DNA of 64,000 bases from Arabidopsis thaliana (GCF_000001735.4 NC_003071.7:18637443-18701442), one strand, 5' to 3'. Shown: positions 22,488 through 32,664, counted from the stretch's first letter. Notes: generated from the letters alone by a model not told the origin. Made by a program: numbers and translations.

Positions 22488-22760
22488 CATGTATACTATT
22501 TGAGTTTTTTTAGAGTTTCTAAGCCAATCAGAAGGCTCTATTTCGTACCCACTCGCAGAAAGAGCGCGTTGAGCGAGTGAGAGCGATTCTGTGGGTAAAC
22601 CCCTTTCCAATTCATGACTTTTTTTATCGACGCACATCTCTCCAAATTCTCTATCGCGTGACTCTTTTAGTTTTTTTCCACAAAACCAAATGAAACCGAA
22701 CCGAAATCAGTTTTAATTTCAAAACCAATGCAAACCAAACCGAATCAGCAAATAGTGTGA
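22488..22760 (+). repeat. dispersed promoter-like repeat, copy 1 (diverged)
   Basis: Shares in order TACTATTT..., AAGCCAATCAGA, GCGCGTTGAGCG, TATCGCGTGACTC, AACCGAACCGAAATCA and TTTCAAAACCAATG with the copy at 25955-26260, and more loosely with the reverse copy near 43370-43690. The layout (CCAAT-like box, GAGCGCG-like box, then A-rich leader) resembles a cell-cycle gene promoter. Confidence 0.6.
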
Positions 22761-23442
22761 AGCAACAATTCTGGACAGAAATTTTCTCAACATCCCAACA
22801 ACGGGAAAAAGAGAAAACACCACAACTCAAAATCACAAAAAAAATATCCAAGAAAATCACAAAAGCCTTTGACCCTTAAATTGCACTACAACTCAAAAAT
22901 CACAGTAAACTTTCAAATTGCAAAAATCTCAGAATCAAAGCCAAAGAAGATTCCTGAAGATTTCTACTTCCATGGCATCCAATAGATGAAGAAGAACATG
23001 AAAAACGACCGAAAGAGCTTAGCTTTACTAGTTTTAGTAAAATTTCTCGGCAACAAAGTGACACATAAAAAAAGATACCAAAAAGAATTGTAGATTCCAT
23101 AAGAACAAGGACGATTTGCAATAATTAAGGTTTATACAGATTAGACTTACCAGTTGAAATCTGAAAGCATGAATCTCGTTGTGAGCTCTTCGTGTTTGCC
23201 TCGTCCTTTTATTATCTTTCTTATTTTCTCTTCTTTGTGTGATTTCAACTCACCAACTTTTATATTTTACTCTGCTGCTTCGAGATCAACGCATTAAAAG
23301 TAATGGGGTACATTTAGAATATTTAGATTTTAAGGGGTTGAAGTTGTAATTTTGAAGAAGTGGAAGATCAATAAAAAATAATAGAAGAACAGAGACGACG
23401 AAACCTGCCGGAGAACTGAGGAGAGAAAAAAATCCGTCGAAA

Positions 23443-23685
23443 ATGGGAATTTGAATTCGTCTTCTGTTGATCATCGCTTCACTTCTGCTTCCAGGTCTTC
23501 ATCGGAACCAATCTCACTTTCACTCTCTAATTTCTAATTTGAAAATCGATCTTATCAATTGTGTGTGTGTGTTTTGTTGCAGAGCTTTTACTCAGAAGAA
23601 GCTTGATGATCTCAAATCTCTCTTTGTTTCCCTCGCTTCCAAGTCTCACAGCAATGACCAATACGTCTCGTACCCTGTTTTCCAG
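23443..23685 (+). pseudogene. N-terminal fragment of a TLDc/EF-hand-like gene
   Basis: Two exon-like blocks, 23443-23494 and 23583-23685, separated by a proper GT...AG intron. They join in frame to read NLNSSSVDHRFTSASR, then AFTQKKLDDLKSLFVSLASK, then HSNDQYVSYPVFQ. This resembles the start of plant TLDc (OXR-type) proteins that begin MGN, though that match is from memory. The ATG at 23443 is out of frame by one base with the rest, and nothing recognisable follows the donor at 23686. It sits downstream of the repeat copy at 22488. Confidence 0.5.
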
Positions 23686-23897
23686 GTTTTGACAAAAAAA
23701 AAAATTGTGTTCTGTTCTCATCTGGTTTTTGTGGTTGATAGTTTTGAATTAAGCCTTACACGATGTGTGTCGGAATAGTGTCCAAATCTCTTGTTTTTCT
23801 CAAACTCGCAAAAACTCACCAAAGGAAACTCAACAATTTCACTCGGGAGTGTTGTTCTTCACTTGTGTTTTTTTTGTTGGTATCAACGTGACTGAAA

Positions 23898-24000
23898 AGC
23901 ATGGGCCATAGAATGCGATGCTATACAGTATGTAGAGGGAGTAAGACTGGCCCGTGAATGCACATAATGGGCCTTAAACTGGCCCATCAATGCTTTACTC
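23898..24000. promoter_or_regulatory. site II (TGGGCC) cluster upstream of the 24.3-kb gene
   Basis: Four copies of TGGGCC or its complement GGCCCA/GGCCCG occur in about 90 bp: ATGGGCCAT, CTGGCCCG, ATGGGCCTT and CTGGCCCATC. This is typical of constitutive plant promoters. Transcription probably starts near 24000-24060. A leader intron runs from about 24109 (CCAG/GTAAAT) to an acceptor just before the ATG (TCGCAG at 24259-24264). Confidence 0.65.
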
Positions 24001-24268
24001 TCCTCTCTAGCTAGCGAGGAGATGAGGAAAACACCATCTCTCGGAGCGGAACTGCTCTGCTCGTATTCTCTCTCTGATCCATCTCCATCACCATCTCCGT
24101 TCTCCAGGTAAATTGTTTTGCTTCGCGCTCCTCCGATTGATTATTCACTGATCAGATTCCAATAATTATAATCCTGAGTCCTCGTATGGTTGATATTGAA
24201 GCACCGCAGATCCTCTTTGAACCTGTTATTTGTAAGCTTCTTCTTAGTTTCTCCTTAATCGCAGTGAA

Positions 24269-25108
24269 ATGGAGATTCCGGAGGGGACACCAAAAGATTC
24301 AGAAAAGGCCATCGAACAAGATACAGTATCATCAATTGGGGTAAAGAAACCTCCAGTGGACTCTCCAGCCACTACTAATGCTGCTAGCGGTCGACTTGTT
24401 TATGTCCGGAGAAGAGTGGAGGTTGACACATCCAAAGCCGCTGCTAGCACTACTAATCCGAATCCGCCTCCTACTAAGGCACCACCCCAGATACCTTCAT
24501 CACCCGCACAGGCACAGGCACAGGAACCAACCCCTACCAGCCATAAGTTAGACTGGGAAGAGCGTTACCTTCATCTTCAAATGCTTCTTAACAAGCTTAA
24601 TCAATCTGATCGGACCGATCATGTTCAGAGTAAAGCTCCTCCCAATATCACTCTAATTCCTGACCTTGATGCGCTTTTGTTTTTATAGATATGTTTCCTC
24701 TGTTATTAGTGCTTTGGTCACTTTCCTCCGCCGAGCTTAGCAAGCATGCTGTTGACTTGGAAAAGAGGTCTATTCAGTTCTCTCTCGAGGAAGGTACTCT
24801 ACTCCTTTGCTTCCACTCTCTCACTTCCTACCATTGCTGAATCATATCTGTTTGGCACAGTTCTAGTTGACCATCCATAAGTGGATTATTCATGCTGCTG
24901 CTTAAGCCATTTTTTCCATATCTGCTGACAACTATATAGGCTTTAGTCACATGCTTTTAGGTTTGTAGCTATGAACCATCTGGAATCAAGTATTTGCTAG
25001 AAATAATGTTGTTGATCCTCTGGTGCAGCGAGAGAGATGCAGCGCGTAGCAGCTTTAAACGTGTTAGGAAGGTCTGTGAATAGTATAAAATCTACATCAA
25101 ATGAGTGA
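24269..25108 (+). CDS. small plant protein of unknown function
   Basis: Three exons, 24269-24629, 24710-24793 and 25029-25108, join to 174 residues. The first 90 residues are Pro/Ala/Ser-rich and probably disordered (PNPPPTKAPPQIPSSPAQ). The folded part is C-terminal: LDWEERYLHLQMLLNKLNQSD, then SLSSAELSKHAVDLEKRSIQ, then REMQRVAALNVLGRS, predicted helical. For intron 1 I chose the acceptor at 24709, which gives DHVQMLWSLSSAEL; the acceptor at 24688 also keeps frame but leaves a 59-nt intron, and retention gives a stop at codon 140. Recalled as AT2G45250; I recognise no catalytic motif. Confidence 0.8.
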
Positions 25109-25954
25109 AGGGAAATGGGCAGCGTAAGTGTTGTTAGTACTAGTCACTTGGCTTCATTAGATTGTCTTGAATCATCTTGGTCTCTGTTAGACTGATCAGT
25201 AGAAACATCTTGGTGTCTATTTCCAGAACACATGTGGTGGAAAGGAGAAAGGGCAGTCAGTAATGAGGCAGAAAGGAGCATTATCCAAGATATTGTTACA
25301 GCAGTGATTGTGACTCGAAGAGAAGATATATATATTTGACAGGTATCCATATTTTGTTCTACCCTAAGAAGGATTCATAATCTGGAAATCATACTATTAG
25401 TAAATCATTTTGGAGAGATGCTCCCACGAGTTAGGAGATTTCAATAGATTAGATTAGATCCCTCCAAAGGTCTTGATGTTAAACTCCTGAGACTTGGGCT
25501 TAAGATCCCATTGCATTCTGTATCTATCTACTTACACCTGTACTTGAGACTCAGCCTAATACTACCAAGTCCATTGCATTTTCTGTTATCCCCCTGTTTT
25601 ATATATAGATTTGAAGAGATGAGATTTTTAAATTGCTAAAAAAGAGAGTCTCTACAATTTCACAAACTTGTACCAATTTCAGAAAAGCAAAATGATTGGA
25701 CAAACTTGTACCAATATATTTCACATGTTTAGAATATATTCAACTCACTTAGTGCGATTCTTTGAATCAAGTTTTCAGTTATAAGCTCCAACCTGTAAAA
25801 ATGGTTGCAGAACAAATGATGAGGAAATTTTTTAGTATCACAAAGTCCAGATTCAAGTTTTTTTCAATTGTATCTAAAACACACACAACTTTCAGATTGA
25901 ATAAAATCTGAATTTCATTCTCAGTAGGGGCTAATATAAAAATGACAAAAAGAG
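25109..25954. other. 3' region and spacer
   Basis: Downstream DNA of the small gene, including its 3' UTR. A minus-strand 68-codon frame at 25144-25350 has no family signature and overlaps probable 3' UTR. No other feature seen. Confidence 0.5.
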
Positions 25955-26260
25955 AGGAGGAGGATAGGAGCTATATGTCTACTATTTTTATTTTTTTAGC
26001 CAATGAGAGAGCTCCACTTCATACCCCACTTTTACCAATCGTGCCATTTCACAGCCAGTCTCACCCATGTCGCGTTGAGCGCGTGTCTACGATTTCTAAA
26101 GGGGTTAATCCACAAAAATCATTCCTTTTTGGATCCACGCACCTCATTCTCAAAAACCCATCGCGTGTCTTATTTTTTTTGGTTTTCTTCTCTAAACCAA
26201 AGTAAACCGAACCGAGATCAATTTGAATTTCAAAACCAATGTAAACCCATAAAAACTGTG
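25955..26260 (+). repeat. dispersed promoter-like repeat, copy 2
   Basis: Begins GGAGGATAGGAGCTATATG and continues through TAGCCAATGAGAGAGCTCC, CATACCCCACTTTTACCAAT, a GTTGAGCGCGTGTC box, CCCATCGCGTGTC and AACCGAACCGAGATCA. The first 90 bp recur directly at 26937-27025, and the whole recurs inverted near 43370-43690. It is followed by an A-rich leader and a coding fragment, as a promoter would be. Confidence 0.7.
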
Positions 26261-26343
26261 AAAACAAAAAGCTCGGCCACTGTAACAACAAAAATGGAGA
26301 CGACACAACTTCGAAGAGAAATCAACTCGAAATAGCCAAGAGA

Positions 26344-26592
26344 ATGTTCGAAAACCCCCTCAAATCCGATGCTTCCTTTGATTCCAACCTCCAAAAGCCC
26401 ATCTGCTCAAATCTCCATTTCGAGGACGAGGACTCGAGGAGTATTACAAGGTACCTCTATAGAATCAATGGCTTCAATGGATTTTGAAACTTTACTTCTA
26501 ATAAACACCATTGTAATGTTTTGTTGTGAAATTGTGTAAGGAACAAAGGATAGTGAAAGCTGAAGAGTGGGATTCGTTTATGGAGTTTCAGA
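26344..26592 (+). pseudogene. two-exon gene fragment behind the promoter-like repeat
   Basis: ATG at 26344 opens MFENPLKSDASFDSNLQKPI and continues to SRSIT, ending at a donor (26450/GTACCT). A second block, 26549-26592, joins in frame to read RIVKAEEWDSFMEFQ and ends at a strong donor (GTAAGC). Beyond it no coding sequence continues; AT-rich DNA follows. I do not recognise the source gene. Structure and composition suggest the 5' half of a real gene, copied with its promoter. Confidence 0.5.
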
Positions 26593-26932
26593 GTAAGCCA
26601 TTACCTTTCAGAGTTTTTTTGCTTATTTTAGAATGCAAATGACGTTGCTTCTAAATATTATTTCTTCTCAATCATTCATGCTCTGTTTTCCTCTCTTCTT
26701 AGGCTCTGTTTTGGTTTTTAATTAGTGCACTGTTATGTTGCATATACATATACCATCGCCTTAGTGTAGCATATAGTAGATGATAAAAGATATTATAAAA
26801 TGTGAATATACAACAATTTGCGAAGTATAAAAAACAAACATATTTATGCACATCAATAAAAATTCAGAAATCAATAAAAATTCACTCTGAAAACACAGAA
26901 AATTCATAAGTGTTTATTATTCTTTTCAATAT

Positions 26933-27028
26933 ATGAGAGGAGGAGCTCCCCTACTATTTTTATTTTTTTAGCCAATGAGAGTGCTCCACTTCATACCCCA
27001 CTTTTACCAATCGTGCCATTTCACGGTT
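26933..27028 (+). repeat. dispersed promoter-like repeat, copy 3 (first 90 bp only)
   Basis: GAGGAGGAGCTCCCCTACTA and then TTTTTAGCCAATGAGAGTGC through ACCAATCGTGCCATTTCACG match copy 2 closely. The copy ends at a sharp junction (27026-27029) with the duplicated DUF641 3' flank, so this is a recombination or insertion breakpoint. Confidence 0.75.
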
Positions 27029-27459
27029 TATCACAAGAGACTTGCTAGTTGCTACTGTCATCGAATAACGATCGACCCAAAGATGTTGAGACGAAGAAGA
27101 TATTAATTCCTTTTTTTTTTTAACAATAGATGATACATATAGGCTTGCTTATAACAAAGAGAAAATAAAAGTTGCACAACAAAGTGGGAAGAAGCATTAA
27201 GAGAGTTCCTGAGATCCTTCACTCAAGGACCTTCACACCAGAAACATAAACTCGGCTTTGAATGACACTGCCACCAATCCAAAACCCAGGCATAACCATA
27301 AGACCAACTCTTGGGTTCTCTTCTTTTTCATCCACAACTATGTTCTTCACAACACTTTCCATGTATGAATCAGAGAACTCACTACCCTTTTTCACTTGGA
27401 AGATCTTTGCAGCTGGATCAAAAGAGTAAGCAAGCCTGTGCAAGATCCATATCGACTTT
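27029..27459. repeat. second unit of the 430-bp direct duplication
   Basis: Near-identical to 21736-22165. Here it is the authentic 3' end of the intact DUF641 gene plus flank. The two units are 5.3 kb apart in the same orientation. Confidence 0.9.
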
Positions 27460-28496
27460 GCAAGTTTTAAGAAGGCCTGGTAAAACGCAGTCCTCGGGTG
27501 CCCACCTCCTGTCACGTAGTCACGCTGATCTAGATTTCCAAAGAAAGAAGCTTCCATCTTTGGGTGGACCAAGAGGAGATACTTGCTCCTGCAGAATATA
27601 CCAAAGTTGGAATCAGGGTTTGTACCTAGAGCATCTAGTGGATCCATGTCCTTGAGAGCAAGAAACTGGCGGAAAAAGGTGTCTGTGTCATCATTGGCCA
27701 TAACCGCAGCACTCTCTGAGTTTACTGAGAAGTTCTTCTGCTGAAACCCACTGAACATCCTTTGGCATATGTATGATTCAAATGCATATTTCTTGTGAGG
27801 CCTCTTGGCGTAAACAACATCAGGCTCAATAGAATTGGCTGCAGAATCAAGATCCCATCCTGCTGCTTTCATCATGTTGATTAGCGGCTTGGAGAAATCG
27901 TGCACGGCTTTAGCAGCAGCTTCGTAAGTAGATACATAGAGTTCAGTAGTTAAGTCAGGAAACTGCATATTTCCATCTCCATTAGAACCTTCGTTTGTAG
28001 ACATTCCTCTTAACTTAAGATTCTTCTCAAGCTTAAGCCGTTTCTGGTTTGCTTCCTCAATCTTCTGTAGCATCTGCGTGATCTCAGAATCCTTGTTCTG
28101 AATCTCAGACTGAAACTTCTTCACCATAACCTCATAAGTCTTCAACAAACTCTGCTGCTCTTGGATCTCTGCAGCTAAACGAGAGTCTTGTGGAGAGACA
28201 CATACAGGTTTGGGGTTATTCTCTCTGTAAAAATGCTTCATTTCGGAAAGATTCTTGAGTTCAGAAATGACAACTTTGTCCGCTGCCTGAATCTTCTCGG
28301 GATCGTAAGGAGTATGAGCACTTTGAAGCTCGATATAAGCAGATTTCAAAGACGAGATGTTTCCGAAGAGATTGGAGATAAGTGCTTCCATAGCTTCAGG
28401 ATTCTGATTGATAGACTCTTCCATTGGTTGAGGATGGACTTTTTGGTTGTTGTTGCTCTCACGGAGTTGGGTTTCTTTCAACCCACTTGGTAGCAT
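27219..28496 (-). CDS. DUF641 / GIL1-like coiled-coil protein
   Basis: Single coding exon of 425 residues from the ATG at 28496 (MLPSGLKETQLRESNN). Upstream the frame is open but crosses a leader-intron acceptor (TTTTTTGCAG at about 28562-28571) with no ATG, so this start is preferred. The N-terminal DUF641 region has MEALISNLFGNISSLKSAYI and AHTPYDPEKIQAAD. A coiled coil spans about residues 100-165. The conserved C-terminal half has YAFESYICQRMFSGF and HPKMEASFFGN. Relatives such as GIL1 act in light-modulated gravitropism; the role of this member is not visible. Recalled AT2G45260. Its last 74 codons are duplicated at 21736-22165. It lies head-to-head with GCP1. Confidence 0.92.
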   Translation of the reverse strand: MLPSGLKETQLRESNNNQKVHPQPMEESINQNPEAMEALISNLFGNISSLKSAYIELQSAHTPYDPEKIQAADKVVISELKNLSEMKHFYRENNPKPVCVSPQDSRLAAEIQEQQSLLKTYEVMVKKFQSEIQNKDSEITQMLQKIEEANQKRLKLEKNLKLRGMSTNEGSNGDGNMQFPDLTTELYVSTYEAAAKAVHDFSKPLINMMKAAGWDLDSAANSIEPDVVYAKRPHKKYAFESYICQRMFSGFQQKNFSVNSESAAVMANDDTDTFFRQFLALKDMDPLDALGTNPDSNFGIFCRSKYLLLVHPKMEASFFGNLDQRDYVTGGGHPRTAFYQAFLKLAKSIWILHRLAYSFDPAAKIFQVKKGSEFSDSYMESVVKNIVVDEKEENPRVGLMVMPGFWIGGSVIQSRVYVSGVKVLE

Positions 28497-29140
28497 ACTT
28501 GAAAACCACCAAACCAATTTGTATTCTCCTAATCTCTCTAATTCAAACCTAATTTCTCCTGCAAAAAAATGTCTTAGAATCAAACTTGTGGAACAGAAGA
28601 AGACTCAATTTGAAACATTTTGTGTTTACAGATCTCGAAGTGAATTATCATTCAAATGAAATCTAGCTATGGAAAATGTAAAAAATAAATTTCACAAACC
28701 CTAAAGATCTTTCGACAGTGTTCATTTCCAGATAAAGTTCACAAGCTTTTTGCAATTTAGGTTTGTGGTTAGACAATCAGCTGTTATAATTTAATCTGAA
28801 TCTAGAGAAAGAGATCGAAAACTAAAGAGATCACCTGGATTTGGCTCCGTGTGTGTGTTTATTCACTATTCAGACCGGAGAACAAGTTACGCGGTCGCCG
28901 GAGATTTAGCCGGAGGTGAAGGAAATACAGAGAAAGGTATATACTTACTTTTCTAGGAAGTGAACGGAAATGGTAAAGCTCATTATTTTTCTACTTGCTT
29001 AAAACCTCTAAACCAGGACCCAATCACTATGGTCAAATTTAAACCGGTTCTGATTTAAACCGGATTAGGCTGCAATCCAAACCTCAGCTCATCTTCTGCA
29101 CACAGCTCAAGTTTCCGTCTTTCTCTTTCGGTTCGGTGAA
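28497..29140. promoter_or_regulatory. divergent promoter region, DUF641 gene and GCP1
   Basis: Contains the leader intron of the minus-strand gene (donor near 28834, acceptor near 28562) and its first leader exon (about 28835-28900). Some 240 bp of shared upstream DNA remain before the GCP1 ATG. Three AAACCGG-type blocks occur near 29040-29065. No TATA box was recognised on either side. Confidence 0.5.
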
Positions 29141-31890
29141 ATGGTTCGTCTGTTTCTTACACTTTCTCCGGCGATTTCCCGATTCAATCTTTATCCAGGA
29201 ATCTCTATTCTAGCGAGAAATAATAATTCTCTCAGATTACAAAAACACCATAAGCTTAAAACCAAAACCCCGACTTTCTCGTTAATCTCTCCTTCATCTT
29301 CACCCAATTTTCAAAGGACACGTTTTTATTCTACCGAAACAAGAATTTCCTCCTTACCCTATAGCGAAAACCCGAATTTTGATGATAATTTGGTTGTTCT
29401 GGGTATTGAAACGAGCTGCGACGACACTGCCGCAGCTGTTGTAAGTCCGTTTAATCACCTTTCTTCTTCTTGTCGTGTTAACTTATAGTATTAGTTTACT
29501 GAACCTTTCTGATGTTGGAATGTGTGGCTTTTAGGTGAGAGGTAATGGTGAAATTCTCAGTCAAGTCATTTCTTCTCAGGTAACGATCACTCCTTTGCTT
29601 TAGTGGATTCTTTGGCGTGCTTTTCATGTTTAGAAGACTCCAGTAATGACTTGAATACATAGTTTTGTCTGAGAAAGCCTTTCACTTTTAAAAATTTCTA
29701 TCCTTTATATGATTCGTTAAGTTTCACCTGTTCTGATCTCGGAATTGGCAACATTAAGGCAGAATTGCTTGTCCAATATGGAGGCGTCGCTCCTAAACAG
29801 GCTGAAGAAGCACACTCCCGAGTTATCGATAAGGTAATATAGACTATTCATCGTTACAAAGCATTGCATGACTCGATAACTCTCAAGTATCTAGATTCAG
29901 TCTTTGTTCACAATTGGTCCAGATTCTTCATTTTGCCCTGAGATGTGCATATTTTTAGGCCGGTGGGGTTTAATGCTAACGGCACACAAAAATGTTGATT
30001 CATCGGTTGCAGGTTGTGCAAGACGCGCTTGATAAAGCCAATTTGACCGAGAAGGATCTCTCTGCTGTTGCTGTTACCATTGGACCTGGTTTGAGCCTCT
30101 GTCTACGTGGTAAGTTGGAGAAATAAGAATCCACTCATTGTACTTTGGAATGATGAGTGTTGTTAGAGTACTTAGACACAAGTGTTTATTTTGAGTTATA
30201 CAGTTGGTGTGCGCAAGGCTAGAAGAGTTGCTGGTAACTTCAGTCTCCCAATCGTTGGGGTGCATCACATGGAGGCTCATGCTCTCGTTGCTAGGTATTG
30301 CTTAATCTGCTCGCGTTATGGTTTTGTTCCCATTTTTTGAGATTTGTGACTGGCTCATCAGCGTCTGATTTGTCTATGTAGATTAGTGGAACAAGAATTA
30401 AGCTTCCCTTTCATGGCATTGCTTATATCAGGTATTGCAAAATCAGTTAAGTTTAATGTAAGTGAGAAACTATCATCTTAGTGAAGTTATTCTTAAGCAA
30501 AATCAGTTTCACCGTAGGGATTAGGTTTCTATCTAAACTGAAACGCCCCTTTTCTTTTTTTCTATTTAGGAGGGCACAATCTTCTAGTTCTTGCGCATAA
30601 GCTTGGTCAGTACACACAACTTGGGACTACAGTAGATGATGCTATAGGTGAGGCATTTGACAAGACAGCTAAATGGCTCGGCCTCGATATGCACAGGAGT
30701 GGTGGACCAGCTGTTGAAGAACTTGCTCTGGAGGGTGATGCAAAGTCTGTTAAGTTTAATGTAAGTGACAAACTAGTTGCTGGTTGGTTAGATATCTTTT
30801 TTCATGTTCTACTCAATGTTCACATCATTTCTGTGATATTGTTTACCATGTTTATCAGGTTCCAATGAAATATCATAAAGATTGCAACTTTTCTTATGCT
30901 GGTTTGAAGACACAAGTGAGGCTAGCCATTGAAGCCAAAGAAATGTAAAATAGTGAGATCTTATAATCAGCTTCGGAAATTGTTTATCAGCGTTGTGTCA
31001 CATATGCTGAAGCTTTGTGTTACAAAAATATTGGTCGTTTGCTGGATGTGCAGTGATGCTAAATGTCCCGTCTCTTCTGCAACAAACGAAGACAGAAGAA
31101 ACCGTGCTGATATTGCCGCTTCTTTCCAGGTACAAATTTATCTCCGGTTTTAATGTTCTAGTGAAATGCTGATTTCTAAACATTTTCAGTTTGTATGAAC
31201 CAGCGAGTAGCTGTCTTGCATCTGGAAGAAAAATGTGAGCGAGCAATAGACTGGGCATTAGAACTAGAGCCTTCTATTAAACATATGGTGAGGTTTAGAA
31301 CAAGAAAAAGAAACCTCTGTTTTGCTTGACAAATGCTTCTAGACTAATATTGACTAAGCTTCAGGTAATCTCTGGTGGTGTTGCTTCAAACAAGTATGTA
31401 CGACTCCGACTTAATAACATTGTCGAAAACAAAAACCTGAAACTTGTTTGCCCTCCTCCTAGCCTCTGCACAGACAATGGTAAATAGAGTTTGAAATTCT
31501 CCTACTGATCAAATTAGAGACACAGAGAATAGAAACTAACAAGTATTCATTAGTCTCACCAGGAGTAATGGTGGCTTGGACTGGTCTCGAGCATTTTCGT
31601 GTAGGAAGATATGATCCACCTCCACCTGCAACTGAACCTGAGGATTATGTGGTACTTTTTCTTAACAAAACTCGGTACTTGTAAAGATTCTATTGTTTGA
31701 AAAACTGATAACTTGGAGATTGATGTTTTGTTGGTTATGAATTTAGTATGATCTTCGACCGAGGTGGCCTCTTGGCGAGGAGTATGCGAAAGGAAGAAGC
31801 GAAGCTCGTTCTATGAGAACTGCACGGATCCATCCGTCACTTACTTCAATCATTAGAGCAGATTCTCTTCAACAACAAACACAAACGTAG
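29141..31890 (+). CDS. GCP1: organellar tRNA t6A37 threonylcarbamoyltransferase (Kae1/Qri7/OSGEPL1 family)
   Basis: Transfers threonylcarbamoyl to A37 of ANN-decoding tRNAs; the mitochondrial branch of the family works without the KEOPS complex. Thirteen exons (29141-29440, 29535-29579, 29759-29833, 30013-30109, 30204-30294, 30382-30431, 30570-30760, 30859-30944, 31054-31129, 31204-31287, 31365-31479, 31563-31651, 31747-31890) sum to 1443 nt, 480 residues. A basic, Ser-rich targeting peptide of about 80 residues precedes the ASKHA fold: [24 protein letters not shown], the metal motif [16 protein letters not shown], and VISGGVASN near the C-terminus. Recalled AT2G45270, needed for embryo development. 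Part of exon 7 is copied at 43972-44056. Confidence 0.96.
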
Positions 31891-32173
31891 CAAGAAGATT
31901 GTCTCCTGTAACTTAAAACCAGATATCCAAATCCTTGTATTCTTTTCACTGAGGAACAAACGCTTTTCCGGTTAATTTAATTTCGTTCAATCATTGGTCC
32001 CGGTTAACCTAAACCGTGTCTGGTTCATTATACTTTTTAGTTTATTCCTAGTTCCAACATTAAATGGCGCCAACATTGAGGAGAAAAAAAGAAGCTTGCA
32101 GAGATCAATTTTTCTCTAAAGATTCAGTGGCCGTGAGGAATTCTTTCAGCTTCAACATATGCTCTAATCTTCT
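31891..32173. other. GCP1 3' UTR and spacer
   Basis: Contains the 3' end of GCP1 and an 11-bp TGGCGCCAACA (32065-32075) that recurs exactly at 32650-32660, at the RAD51C start. No other feature seen. Confidence 0.5.
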
Positions 32174-32395
32174 CAGGCAGGGAGTAATGATGCCTTTGCT
32201 CGTCCATGGAAAGTCATGGGACGTCTTTTATCGATAAATCGGTTGTGGAGCGGAGTGTTCTGTAGCTTCGAGGCGGTCAGAGATGGATTTCCGGTCAAGA
32301 AGATGTGGAGAAGACCAATCGATTGTCACAGAGTCTGTTCTGCTAAGGAGTTTTCAAATGGATTTGAAGAAAAATGGCAGGCTTCATTGTTTTAA
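32174..32395 (+). other. possible small exon or short gene
   Basis: An acceptor-like TCTTCTCAG precedes an open frame reading AGSNDAFARPWKVMG, then RLLSINRLWSGVFCSFEAVR, then DGFPVKKMWRRPIDCHRV, and ending WQASLF with TAA at 32393-32395. The first in-frame ATG is at 32216 (59 codons). Composition is protein-like, rich in Trp and Arg/Lys, unlike the AT-rich flanks. I do not recognise the family. It could be an unannotated small gene or a decayed exon. Confidence 0.35.
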
Positions 32396-32504
32396 GGTTG
32401 TTGGTCTCAAATCCATTTGTATCTTTGCCCATTTTGGGCTTTAAATGAAAAGTTGTTCGACGAAAAAAAAAGGGAAAAAAATTAAAAAAACGTAAAAAAA
32501 GTTG

Positions 32505-32580
32505 CAAATATGGATCGAACTCACGACATTAGTAAAATTTAGATGTCGTTGAACCACTAGACTACTGAGAATTATACGAT
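32505..32580 (-). ncRNA. tRNA-like sequence with pol III A and B boxes (SINE or tRNA relic)
   Basis: On the minus strand TAGTCTAGTGG (32564-32554) fits the A box, and AGTTCGATCC (32521-32512) fits the B box about 33 nt further on. Between them ACGACAT and ATGTCGT can pair (32549-32543 with 32529-32523), but the 13-nt loop is too large for a normal anticodon arm. A- and T-rich tails follow toward 32460. This looks like a tRNA-derived SINE end or a degenerate tRNA, not a functional tRNA gene. Confidence 0.45.
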
Positions 32581-32646
32581 TTTTAATCCAATAGTTTTTA
32601 AATATTGATTCAACGATAGGGAGTTAAAAGACTTTCATCGTTATAT

Positions 32647-32664
32647 ATGTGGCGCCAACAATGA
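32647..32664 (+). promoter_or_regulatory. 5-codon upstream ORF overlapping the RAD51C start
   Basis: ATG TGG CGC CAA CAA TGA: the stop overlaps the RAD51C ATG as ATGA (32661-32664). The GGCGCCAAC within it is close to an E2F site. A TTATATAT stretch lies immediately upstream. Whether the upstream ATG is in the transcript depends on the start site. Confidence 0.45.

Noticed and set aside
24630..24688. 59-nt alternative first intron in the 24.3-kb gene
   Set aside because: Below usual plant intron length; the acceptor at 24709 gives a normal 80-nt intron and a more continuous helix (QMLWSLSSAEL).
28497..28583. N-terminal extension of the DUF641 protein
   Set aside because: The extension has no ATG and crosses a good leader-intron acceptor (TTTTTTGCAG).
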